The notes beneath the pieces are model-generated. The model saw only the letters and a list, made by a program, of their open reading frames with translations, ran no database searches and was not told where the DNA came from. Both the position numbers and the translations under genes were made by a program. DNA of 37,878 bases from Chara braunii (taxonomy: Eukaryota > Streptophyta > Charophyceae > Charales > Characeae), in contig BFEA01000156.1 in the NCBI GenBank assembly GCA_003427395.1, positions 740,478 through 778,355 on the forward strand, read 5' to 3'. Shown here piece after piece: positions 9,508 through 18,030 of this stretch; within the stretch, counting starts at the first letter, position 1, and each line of letters begins with the position of its first letter.

Positions 9508-9976
9508 AAAAAGAAAACAAAAAAGAAAAAAAAGAAACAAGCTGACCTTCCAGAAAGAAAGCCTGACAGAAGTACAGGAAGAGGCCATGTTCATGGCCAT
9601 GTTGGATACTGCGATCAGGGCCGACTGGGCTCGTCAGGTGTTGCAAGGAGATTGGGTCAGAGGCCTGACCTGGTTCCGGAAAACCTGGGGTTCTAGCCTG
9701 TAGGGGGTTGACTGGCCCACCTTACACCGGAAGGGAAACTCGTGTTATGCAGTTGGAGCGAGAGACGGCAGGCTAGGTATGGCAGTTATTTTGAGCTTTT
9801 TTCTCCCGAACCAAGGCACTCGGTTCGGGGGCCCATTTGGTAGCTCGACCGCGGGAGGTCACACAGGGGAGGTGGGTGGTAGAGTGTCACTGTCACTAGG
9901 AACTGATTGTTCCAGTCGGCCATTTTGGGCCGTTTTCAGGCCGGGTTGGGCCTGTGGCCTTTCAGTCAGAGAGACT
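9508..9976. other. unassigned sequence between two tail copies
   Basis: No gene is seen. The stretch between the A-rich tail of the upstream copy and the 3' tail at 9977 may be the body of a 5'-truncated retroelement. Open frames show no family resemblance. Confidence 0.4.
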
Positions 9977-10057
9977 GGTAGTTTCACGGTAGCGGTGTCT
10001 GCTCATATCAGCACCACTAGCACTGGTGGGGGCATTTAAAAAAAAAAAAAAAAAAGC
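9977..10057 (+). mobile_element. partial LINE/SINE-type 3' tail with A18
   Basis: The sequence matches only the hairpin part of the tail family (GTAGCGGTGTCTG, CTCATA, TCAGCACCACTAGC), followed by GGGGGCATTT and a run of about 18 A. Confidence 0.7.
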
Positions 10058-10182
10058 ATAGGTAGTAGATAATAGGAGTATGTAGTCAGTGGCTGCTATA
10101 GTAGAATTTGTTTTCGCAGACAATAACCATACGGGTCAAGTGGAGAATTGAGGAAACAGGAACATGAGTTTTGCTGGGCCGA

Positions 10183-10336
10183 GGTCCCACTAGAAAAATG
10201 GATAGGATCGAGCTCCTGAATCTGGATGTGTCCTAAGCACAGATGCAGAAAATCAGTTCAATCTCGATTTCCTGCACATCTCCATAACCTCGTCCAGATT
10301 CAGGTATTCGATCCGATCCTCTTTGCTAGTGGGACC
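10183..10336. mobile_element. foldback MITE, copy 1
   Basis: The ends are GGTCCCACTAG and CTAGTGGGACC. The arms continue inward with imperfect pairing: GGATAGGATCGAGCTCCTGA against TATTCGATCCGATCC, and AATCTGGA/TCCAGATT. Similarity between the arms extends about 70 bp each side, so almost the whole 154 bp can fold. A second copy lies at 19739-19899. No coding sequence and no clear target duplication are seen. Confidence 0.8.
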
Positions 10337-10345
10337 ACGCCTGAA

Positions 10346-10379
10346 TGCTACTTGCGTGCCTAACCAACTGAGCTAGGCC
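10346..10379 (-). repeat. tRNA-like 5' half (SINE head fragment)
   Basis: The minus strand reads GGCCTAGCTCAGTTGGTTAG, containing a good polymerase III A-box (TAGCTCAGTTGG). It continues into GCACGCAAGTAGCATTCAGG, which matches the SINE at 15535-15740. The normal B-box position is replaced by the MITE at 10183-10336. Confidence 0.65.
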
Positions 10380-10384
10380 ACTGG

Positions 10385-10500
10385 GCAAGGATAGGCGCAT
10401 ACATCGTGAAATGGTCCTTTTTTTTCTTTTCTTGTTTTTTTAAAGAAAAAAAAAAAGAAAACCCAGTCCATGTGGCAAAATGGTGCACAGCACTACACAC
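10385..10500 (+). pseudogene. U6 snRNA 3'-half chimera, copy 1
   Basis: GCAAGGATAGGCGCATACAT followed by CGTGAAATGGTCC matches the 3' half of U6 snRNA (GCAAGGATGACACGCA-AAATCGAGAAATGGTCC) with few changes. It is followed by a T-rich/A-rich quasi-palindrome and AAAACCCAGTCCATGTGGC, AAAATGGTGCACAGCACTAC, the latter a tRNA A-box-like SINE head. The same U6-to-SINE fusion occurs at 15391-15530. Confidence 0.75.
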
Positions 10501-10545
10501 CCATAGGGGAAGGATTGATTGTTAATAAGGTGAGTGATCTGAGGG

Positions 10546-10576
<31 letters not shown>

Positions 10577-11423
10577 TCTCCTTGGGGACATCCGCAATAG
10601 GAATACAATAATTGGCTGGTCTTAGACAGGCGGCCGCAAGCAAGCGGCGGGGGATCGCTAACGCACGCAACGCAACGCAGGCACTGCATGCATGCCAGAG
10701 CTCGCCGGTGGAATAGCACGGATGCAAGGGGGTGAAGCATGCATGTGGGAACGGGATGGCTTGCTGTCCAGCAGGGGTACAACCACTCGCCCCTGGCTAT
10801 GTCTGGCCTTGGTCGGTTGGAGCCGGCAATCCTCGTGAGGTTGCAAAGGGAGAGAGTCGCATGTGTGGCTGACAATGAGGCAGGGTTTGCTAGCCGCCAA
10901 CATACCATAAACGAAGCTTGATCAGGGGCTTCGGCCCCCTGGTCTTAGACACGTAGCCTTATGGATCGCTGGTGCCGGATGGTGATGGAGCTGGAGCCGT
11001 TGCTTGTTGGAAGACGCTTACAAGGACTGTTGCGACACTGGTCGTAGTCCCCCTTGCTGCTGTGAAGGCGTGGGCGACTTCAACACGATAGGGTTGTGCA
11101 GCTTGTGCTCAGTTCATTCTTGGCAACTGCTGCCAAGCTTCCTCCTCATCATGATAGAGGAATTTTTTTTTTTTTTTTTTTTCCGGATGTGGTCGTTTTC
11201 CGTGGCCGTTGTAGGCGTGATTGTTAACTGCTGTTAGATTAGGTTAAGAGTCTAATTAGTGATATTGGTTTTTGCCTTTTTGTTTTTTGGTTTTCCTGTG
11301 TGTTGTTTGGTTGACTGTGAAGTGGAGAGATGAACATGGGAGTGTCGCTTTGCGAAGACGCTGTCATGGTGGGCAGTCGGGCTTTTAGGGAGTTTATGCT
11401 GACTGGGGGGGGCAGTTTTCCAT
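10501..11423. other. unassigned region, no supported gene
   Basis: The region contains A-rich GAAAA repeats near 10543-10573, a T-run at 11163-11182 and GCATGCATGC-rich sequence near 10685-10745. No frame has recognisable protein similarity. Confidence 0.4.
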
Positions 11424-11905
11424 AAGTCGCGAGGAGGAGGGTGAGTTTGCAGGGTCTTTCGACCCTTGCCGCACGGGTGGTAGGGCATTTGTGCAGGTAC
11501 GTTGATGTTTCGGAATCGCGTTCGTTTCTTCACAAGCGTTTGGGGTCCTCTCTATCATCATTTTCTTATGGAGCTGGAGAAGCATTGCTCCGTAGGATCT
11601 TCATCATGGAGGGAGGTGAAGATCCAATTTGGGGAGTGTACGTGGACGCGGGTGCGGATTACCCTAAATCGCGAGGAGGCGGGTGGGCTTTGGCCTCTGC
11701 CCCTGACACGCGGGTGGTAGGGTATTTCTGAGGGTTTGCTGATGCACCGTCATGGAGGGAGTTGGTGTTTTAGGGTAGGCAACGCGGGGGGTGGATTGAT
11801 CTGCTTTGAATCGCGAGGAGGTGGGTGCGTTTCCGGCGTCTGCGGTCACAGACCCCTGCCGCGCAGGTGGCAGGGTGGATCTCAGGGTTGGGTGGTATTC
11901 AATGG
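11424..11905. repeat. three dispersed degenerate repeat units of about 95 bp
   Basis: Units starting near 11424, 11665 and 11808 share TCGCGAGGAGG-GGGTG, then CCC(T)GCC/ACGCGGGTGG(T/C)AGGG, and a distal GGGTT-G. Spacing is irregular, so this is a decayed tandem or nested array. Confidence 0.6.
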
Positions 11906-12470
11906 TGGTAGGCTTTGCCTTTGTAGGGTTTGTTTTTGCTGTTTTTTCTTCAGGTTAACCGTATTGTGCACAACAGGGATTCTGTCAATCCGTTAAATTT
12001 GTAGTGCTGTTTGGAATGGATTGTAACCTTTTCTATGATCTGATGGATGCCGGACCCGTTTTCCAGCTTTTATAATTCAAAAGCGGTTGTCGTATGGCCG
12101 CCCTTTAAAGACTGGAACAATACAGAGAAAGAAGATTGTTTCTCCCAAGTATCTGATATGGTTGTAAACTGCAGAAGGAAAACACAAGGATGGTGGATTC
12201 ACTCCAACGGAACTAGACCACCAGAACTTCCAAGAATCAGTTGGGTACCACTTGATGCTCCGATCCTCATTTTAGATTAAAAAAAACAAAAAAAAAAAGG
12301 AGTCTCTCTCACAGCTTAAGGCGAACTGGTCATTAACGATGATTCAGAATGGGTTTCTGGCCCCAGCACTTGATAAGATGAATCAATGGAAGGATCAACA
12401 TACCTCCTTGTTTGGGAGATTCCTAATCCTTAACAATGTTGTATTTGCCTCAATGTGGTATAAATCTACT
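11906..12470. other. unassigned, with partial retroelement fragment
   Basis: GCCGGACCCGTTTTCCAGC at 12047-12065 matches the start of the 3'-tail family. The 77-residue frame at 12047-12280 (KDWNNTEKEDCFSQVSDMVV) has a KDW-type stretch reminiscent of the LINE frame at 13868-14536, but this is weak. Confidence 0.35.
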
Positions 12471-12612
12471 TTTTTTTTTTGTTTTTGTTTTTTTCTTTTA
12501 GAAACCCCGTATTCACAGGAAGGAGTGATGGTAAGAGCATACACTGATTCATGGAGGGCTCCAATCTATTGGTAGGGAGCAACACCTGCTGGAAAGCGGG
12601 TCCAGCGTCCCC
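12471..12612 (-). mobile_element. LINE/SINE-type 3' tail copy, inverted
   Basis: On the minus strand: GGGACGCTGGACCCGCTTTC, CAGCAGGTGTTGCTCCCTAC, CAATAGATTGGAGCC, ATGCTCTTACCATCACTCC, then an A-rich tail. Target duplications are not evident. Confidence 0.8.
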
Positions 12613-13201
12613 TTGAGTACAATAACATAACAGTAGCATTGATAATAAAAAAAACAACCAGTACCCCCTTCCTTCCAAGTCCAAAATAGATGAGTCTAAT
12701 GACTCTTCACCCATCCTGGGTGCCAGCAAGAACTTGCAAAACAAGCACCCATCCTCTTTCATTTTCAGAATACCCCAAAAGAAGAAATCTTTCTCTTTGA
12801 AGGACTACCAAGGGGCTATCCATTCCAAGAAGCAGGGACTAAACAGTTGCTTGGAGGGGGAAAGAAGTCCGGAAACTCAGAGACAGGACTGAGGGGAATA
12901 GAAGGGTCTACAGAACTCCAGTCATGAAATATCAGCCGATAACTCCTCTTGATGGGCTCCTGAGAGTTAGTGTGTCCTTCTTCCCAAATTACTTTACCCA
13001 GCCTCCCTCCACGGTCTCCGCCCAGCCAGCATTTGTTGAAGAGATTGATTTGACACCAGATATCATTTCGTAAGGAAAAGTGAAGAAGTTTTTCTTTTAA
13101 TTGTTGTCAATTGACCGAAATTAGTGTTGTTTGATAGAATCTGTAAAATCTGGTCCATCAAATCTACATTATGGTCTATTTCCCAAACACGGATGAAATT
13201 G
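12613..13201. other. unassigned region
   Basis: No gene is supported. The sequence is moderately A/T-rich with no long frame and no clear repeats beyond the bordering tail copies. Confidence 0.4.
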
Positions 13202-13335
13202 TTTTTTTTTTTTTTTTGAAAAACAACCCGGGTAATGCTAGTGGTACTGGTTTCTGCAGACACCGCTAGCACTCCAGGGAGGCTCCGTCTATTGGTGGGG
13301 AGCAGCACCTGCTGGAAACCGGGTCCAGCGTCCCT
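13202..13335 (-). mobile_element. LINE/SINE-type 3' tail copy, inverted
   Basis: On the minus strand: GGGACGCTGGACCCGGTTTC, CAGCAGGTGCTGCTCCCCAC, CAATAGACGGAGCC. The hairpin GCTAGCGGTGTCTG / CAGTACCACTAGC follows, then ACCCGGGTTGTTTTTC and a 16-A tail. This is the best-preserved copy in the window. Confidence 0.85.
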
Positions 13336-13374
13336 GACAATTGGGGAATAAGCATAAGGAATCTTGAGGTAGCT

Positions 13375-13610
13375 TGCTGGAAACCGGGTCCAGCGTCCCA
13401 TTGCAAAATGTGCTAACTGATCTACTCTACCCAAACGCAAGGACGTGAGTTGGAACCCAGCAGGACCACTGGGGGGCACCAGTGAATCTCTGTCTGATCC
13501 CAGCCCGCCGTTCGGAAAACAGGTTTCAGCATTTTTGTGGAGAAGTAACCATGAGCAAGAAAAGGTAATTCCAAAAAAAAAAAAAAAAAAAAAAAAGTAA
13601 TTCCAAGGTT
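13375..13610 (+). mobile_element. SINE-like unit with A24 tail
   Basis: An inverted fragment of the tail family (GCTGGAAACCGGGTCCAGCG) is followed by a tRNA B-box-like GAGTTGGAACCC at 13447-13458. The unit ends in about 24 A at 13573-13596. The A-run is bracketed by GTAATTCCAA on both sides, which could be a target-site or slippage duplication. The A-box is not clear. Confidence 0.5.
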
Positions 13611-13867
13611 GCTTGGATTACAATAATTCAACCCAAATCACGAGGCGGGTTAGGGATTCTGGATCCAACTTTGCAATGCCAATCAAGAAAAATTAATTTT
13701 TGGTATTGACAGACCTTGGTTGGTGCTAGCTTCAGAGCAAATTTGAAGGTTGGCTCCCCCTACCAATGAGGATGTGCACCCCCTTACATGGATTGAGAGT
13801 CGCTATTGGGACATTCCCAGAAAACACCCTCAATCCAGAATAGAAAGGGATAGAGGGGCATCTAGAA

Positions 13868-14894
13868 ATGATCTTGGGTTGGATGATTTTTGGGTTACTC
13901 TACTCACAATCTGGCGTCACTCACCTCTACCAAATAAACCATTCCCCTTTAGATATGAGGAAGTGCTTCGTCACATGGATTACTGATAGCAATGGAGTTA
14001 CCTTCAATAGTTCTGCCATGCCATGGTCTCTTTGGGTCAAGAGGGGAGTATTGCCGGTAAAAGACTCGTCAAAAAAGGACTGGAAAACAGCGGAACAATT
14101 AAGAGAAATACTTAGGTATGCTCATCGGCTAGCGGATTGTTTGGATAAAATCGTTTTTTTTATCCCACTGGCGTGGGTCCGCACGTTGAGGAAAAGGATT
14201 TGCGTCAAGGAAGCAGACTGGGTAGTAGGATGCATACCTAGTGATCACAATAAAATAGGCCAAGTGATACACCTACTGCATGACGTAAGCATATGTGGAA
14301 TCAAAAGAGATTATACCCTGATCGCAAAGGAAACAGTGGAACTGATTCCCTACGACTGCATGTACAGGGTTAGGGTGATTTTTTATTCCTCTTCCCAAGA
14401 GTGGAAGGCATACCACCACCCTGAAATCCCGATCCCCGATCTTCCTTTTGATCCTGAGGAGTGGATCTGGTTGACCTGTAAAAAAGGAAAGCCACGTGTA
14501 TTGCAATCTCTGACAGTCAAGGTCATGCATGTATAGGCTACTTCGTTCAAGAGTGGATATTGCAGCAATTGTACAGGAACGGTGGGCTAAACACCTCAAT
14601 ATAGACATAAATTTAATCAAACACATCAAACTTTTCAGAGCTCTCAAGCAACGTCCAACTAAATTTGCCTCTCTGCGGTGGCAAATAATCCATCGGTGTT
14701 TGTCCACAAATGATTGGGTGATTGACCGCTCGACGCTGGAACAACGAGGCATGGCATTGTCATGGTGTAAGTCTTGTGTGTCTGCATTCCCTAGTCGAAA
14801 ATTCCGAGAAACCATTGAGCACATATTTTTGCAGTGTGTTGGTACGGTGTTGATATGGCGTAGGTGGAATTGCATTTGGAGGACAAGTCCATGA
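13868..14894 (+). pseudogene. LINE ORF2-like C-terminus with zf-RVT domain
   Basis: The frame at 13868-14536 (222 residues; RGVLPVKDSSKKDWKTAEQL, LPFDPEEWIWLTCKKGKPRV) breaks into the frame at 14529-14894. The second frame reads FASLRWQIIHRCLSTNDWVI, GMALSWCKSCVSAF, then ETIEHIFLQC. The W-x-I...L...G...CxxC...ET-EH-F-QC pattern is the zf-RVT domain of plant LINEs. One frameshift near 14530 separates the halves. I see no upstream RT. A continuation near 14990 (VVLWTLWYKQCARESED) fits the extreme C-terminus of such proteins in a third frame. Confidence 0.7.
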
Positions 14895-15091
14895 CAAGGC
14901 TAGATTGACCCAAGGATTGGAGGGCTATTCTTCTAGGTTATTGGGAGTCTGCAGCCATCCAGTTATCAGACTTTCAACAAAACTTCTTTATGATTGGGTG
15001 TAAGGTTGTTCTTTGGACGCTATGGTACAAACAATGTGCAAGGGAAAGCGAAGATGTAAGATTAGAAGACTCCGATGTAGTGGAACTAATT

Positions 15092-15226
15092 GTGGATTTT
15101 GTTCAGACAGATGTTCGGACACGATGGGAGCACCCGGTGGATTTTGTTCAGACAGATGTTCGGACACAATGGGAGCACCCGGTGGATTTTGTTCAGACAG
15201 ATGTTCGGACACAATGGGAGCACCCG
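15092..15226 (+). repeat. three perfect-period 45-bp tandem repeats
   Basis: Units start at 15092, 15137 and 15182; only one base differs (CGATGGG in the first, CAATGGG in the others). 45 is a multiple of three and one frame gives the 15-residue repeat VDFVQTDVRT(R/Q)WEHP. It lies at the end of the LINE coding region. Confidence 0.97.
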
Positions 15227-15269
15227 GAGAACCTCACAATCAAGTTATATACATTTCATTCGTAAGGGG

Positions 15270-15390
15270 ATTTCCAGCAGGTGCAGCTCCCCACCAATAG
15301 AATGGAGCCCCCTGCATAACAGGTAGGAGGGCATGCTCTTATCATCACTCCTATCCATTGTTGCGGGTGTTTAAAAAAAAAAAAAAAAAA
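15270..15390 (+). mobile_element. LINE 3' tail with stem-loop and A18
   Basis: TTTCCAGCAGGTGCAGCTCC, CCACCAATAG and GGAGCC are followed by the hairpin arms GGTAGGAGGG and CACTCCTATCC around ATGCTCTTATCA, then GGGTGTTT and 18 A. The U6 3' half begins immediately after the A-run. Confidence 0.8.
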
Positions 15391-15530
15391 GCATGGCCCC
15401 TGCGCAAAGATAGCGCACATAAATTGAGAAATGGTCCTCGTTTTTCTTTTCTTGTTTTTTTAAAGAAAAAAGAAAAAAAGAAAACCCAGTCCATATGGCT
15501 AAATGGTGCACAGCACTACACAACCATAGG
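15391..15530 (+). pseudogene. U6 snRNA 3'-half chimera, copy 2
   Basis: GCATGGCCCCTGCGCAAAGA, TAGCGCACATAAATTGAGAA and ATGGTCC reproduce U6 snRNA from its GCATGGCCCC segment to the 3' end. The same T-rich/A-rich linker and SINE-head-like segment as in copy 1 follow (AAAACCCAGTCCATATGGCT, AAATGGTGCACAGCACTACA). The U6 5' half, including the ACAGAGA box, is absent, so it cannot be a functional snRNA. Confidence 0.85.
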
Positions 15531-15532
15531 CC

Positions 15533-15740
15533 TGCGGGCCTAGCTCAGTTGGTAAGGCACAGAAGTCACATTCAGGAGGTCATGGGTTCAATCCCCATTG
15601 CCCTCACATACGTGTCAGGCGAGCTTGGTGTTCTACCAGCTAGAGATAACCCGTTGGCCCCCCAAGCCAGCATTGGCAGGACCTTGGCTGATGTTGTTGA
15701 CTGTTATGCGGCAATGATATTCGCCATTAAACACCGCTAA
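15533..15740 (+). mobile_element. tRNA-derived SINE
   Basis: GCGGGCCTAGCTCAGTTGGT carries a near-perfect A-box (15541-15552), and GGTTCAATCCC is a B-box (15585-15595). Their 44-bp spacing equals that of tRNA genes. About 140 bp of unrelated body follows, ending near ATTAAACACCGCTAATG with no obvious A-tail. A head fragment of the same family lies at 10346-10379. Internal polymerase III promoters drive SINE transcription. Confidence 0.8.
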
Positions 15741-16050
15741 TGTGGGGTTGGATGGGGGTAGGAGGAGGTGCGAGCAACTGGTAAAAGATGCTCAGCACTA
15801 GGATGGCCGGTTTCCCCTGTCGGAAATGCCTAATCACCCCTCATCATCGTGTCGAGGGCCTGATAGAAGCCTTGCTCCCGCACCACTGTTGTGGTGCCAA
15901 CCTACCCCCTGGGCCCGTAGGCCCGTGGGCTGGGGAGAGGTCCAGGTTCCAGGTTTGGTTGGGTGGTGGTCCCCCGTAGTATGCATAGCGTAGCAAGAGG
16001 ATGAGATAGATTAGGAAAAATATTTATATAAACAAGAAGATTGAGAGAAG
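15741..16050. other. unassigned region
   Basis: No gene is seen. The G-rich GGTTGGATGGGGGTAGGAGG (15747-15766) and GGTTGGGTGGTGGT (15957-15970) tracts stand out. Confidence 0.4.
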
Positions 16051-16054
16051 AATA

Positions 16055-16210
16055 TAGAGTGGTTCTAAGAAACACTACACACCCATAAAACAATTCATAA
16101 ATATCACCTGAGTTGGAATCCTGACGGGAAGAGAGTAAAACTGTGAGCTACCTGGGGCTGATCAGTTCAATGATCATACCTCAAGACAGTCGCCATTTTT
16201 TTTTCTTCGT
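16055..16210 (+). mobile_element. SINE, second family, copy 1
   Basis: A degenerate tRNA-like head has the B-box GAGTTGGAATCC (16110-16121). The body contains CTGTGAGCTACC...CAGTTCAATGATCATACC, then TCAAGACAGTCGCCA and a T-run. The same order (GTTCGAGTCCC, CTGTGAAACGCC, CAGTTCAAAGATGGTATC, TCGAGGCTGTCGCCC, T-run) occurs on the minus strand at 30168-30325, which defines a family. Confidence 0.65.
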
Positions 16211-16746
16211 TTTCTTCTTTTAAACCACCACTATCTCCGACTCTGTTTTGCCGAGCCTGAGGGCCTCGTTAGACACTCCTCGGGGACGTGAAATCCACAA
16301 GGATGCGCTCGTTCCACCTGCCCTTGGGGACGAAATTGAAAAAGAAATGTGAAAACGCCACAAGGAAAATTCCTTGTGGCATCCTTCTGGCCCCAACCAC
16401 AACTTCCTTATTTCCAAGGGACCTCGTGAGGTCCCTTGGAGCTCAAGGAACCGTGATTCATGGAGTCGCGAAGACATGCGTCGACGGAGAGTTTTGGTTC
16501 TTGGGTGGTCCAGATGTGGTCCAGCGGCTTGAGCACGGACATCCCCGCCCTCCAACGTCCCCCAACGGCTACTGTTGGCGGTGGGCCTCCATCGGGTGGC
16601 GTCGTCGTTTTCAACCAGCATCATGCGGTCTCGCGTGCTCGAGGAACATATGCGTAGTCCCCCAACGCCCCCAAACAGCTACTGTTGGCGGTGGGCCTCG
16701 GCCGGCATCAATGATCGAAAACTTTTTTTTTTCCCCGGCAACGCCT

Positions 16747-17686
16747 TCAGTCCATCCACAGAAGAGGTTCCTTCACGAGCATCGTATTCCCATTCATGTC
16801 GTCACATGCTGCACGTCCGATAAGACTCTTGCCTTCTCCACCATACTCATTGCTGTCCTCTCCACCGTGAGGCTCATGGATGGCCTGTAACGCAGGCTCC
16901 CTCTGCTGCTCCTCATCGCTGTGCTGCTTCTGGTGGTCCCTCTGCTCCTCCTCGGCGCTGTGCTGCTTCTCCTTGAAGTAGTCAGCCGTGCCATCGTCGC
17001 ATTGTCGAAGGTCTTCCCATGCCCCCACCATCCTGCGTTTGATCCACCACCTCAGTGTCGCTCGCGGAACGACGCCGCAACCCAACATGTAGCACAACTC
17101 AATGACAGCCTCCGAAGTTTCCACGTAGTCGGGGCCGTCATCCACAGCTTGCACCAGCGTCCTCCTTCTACGCGCACGCAACTGCTCCTTCATTTGTCCC
17201 TGCGCCCTCTCCTGCTGACAACGAAGAATAACGGGTTGACACGGCCGCCGCCACAGCTGCCCGCTCAAGCAGTGTCAACAGCACACGTCCGCCCTCTCCG
17301 CTACCCTCCATTGCCACCACCTCCACAGGGATGACGTCTCTACGCTGCCGTCTCAATCCTCGCCCCCCAGAGATGTAACCCACTCACCCCTCGAGGAGAG
17401 GTCCGAGAAGCTGCCGCATTTCCATGGATGTCGTCCCCCTGGCGGAACGGCGTGTGACGGCGCGGACGATGTGGAGGAGAAGCTCGACGGTGATAGACGC
17501 ACCCGGTGTACGCACGTACACTGACCGGGAGGTGGGCGGAAGGGACGCCGCCGCTAAGGCCGATTCAGCCCTGCGCAGACGCCGGGAGGTGGGCGGAAGG
17601 GACGCCGCCGCTAAGGCCGATTCAGCCCTGCACCCTATGCGCGCTGCAAGCCGAACTTCGTCGTCGTCACCACAGCTGTACTTCAA
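16747..17686 (-). pseudogene. transposon protein remnant, three frames
   Basis: Three minus-strand pieces follow one another: 17384-17686 (Ala/Arg-rich, ends TSMEMRQLLGPLLEG), 17168-17383 (GGRGLRRQRRDVIPVEVVAM) and 16747-17268 (QLRARRRRTLVQAVDDGPDY, VIELCYMLGCGVVPRATLRW, WEDLRQCDDGTADYFKEKQ, then a Gln/Glu-rich tail ending KEPLLWMD). The middle block resembles N-terminal sequence I associate with HARBI1-like transposases of charophytes. The DDE domain is absent. One stop (near 17384) and one frameshift (17170-17270) separate the pieces. Confidence 0.45.
17529..17638. repeat. two near-identical tandem units of about 57 bp
   Basis: GGGAGGTGGGCGGAAGGGAC followed by GCCGCCGCTAAGGCCGATTC occurs at about 17528 and 17584. 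On the minus strand the unit encodes AESALAAASLPPTSR twice within the transposon remnant. Confidence 0.9.
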
Positions 17687-18030
17687 ATTTTGAATTTCAA
17701 ACGTAGAGGTCCCCCTTTTTTATTTTATTTTTTGTGGCCTGCCTCATGCCCTTTTCCGCCGGACGTCGCTGGACCACGCCGTCTCCACACGGACACCGGA
17801 CACTGGACCACGGACACCCCCGCCCACGGCCGTATATCTTCATATGCAAATGGCCGCAGGCAGGCCACAAGGAAACGTTCTTGGGGTACGTTCCCAAGGA
17901 TGTGTGGAACAAAGCCGCCAAATTCCGTTATGAGCCACAAGGAAAATTCCTTGTGGCTCAAGGAACTCGTAAGGAGTGTCTATCGACGCCCTGACTTTCA
18001 CAGCGCACCGAGTTTTGCCTAGCCGGGGGT

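Larger units (their letters stand above)
13750..15390 (+). mobile_element. 5'-truncated LINE (non-LTR retrotransposon)
   Basis: The coding remnant covers the C-terminal part of a LINE ORF2-like protein, ending in a zinc-binding zf-RVT domain, followed by about 350 bp of 3' region and the hairpin/A-tail unit at 15270-15390. RT and endonuclease domains are absent, consistent with 5' truncation during insertion. The association suggests that the scattered 3'-tail units come from this LINE or from SINEs that borrow its tail. Confidence 0.75.
16240..18030 (-). mobile_element. DNA transposon, copy 2 (PIF/Harbinger-like by inference)
   Basis: The ends carry inverted TCGTTAGACACTCC (left, 16268-16281) and TCGATAGACACTCC (right, minus strand, near 17970-17983). 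Both subterminal regions contain the same 24-bp palindrome (16357-16380 and 17934-17957). Positions 16260-17135 are an inverted copy of 7230-8130. The element is 1.8 kb, with coding remnants but no nuclease domain, which suggests a non-autonomous deletion derivative. A 3-bp TAA/TTA target duplication, expected for PIF/Harbinger, cannot be fixed because the exact ends are uncertain. Confidence 0.65.

Noticed and set aside
15541-15600. Functional tRNA gene
   Set aside because: A- and B-boxes are good, but the acceptor stem does not pair, no anticodon stem forms cleanly and unrelated SINE body follows.
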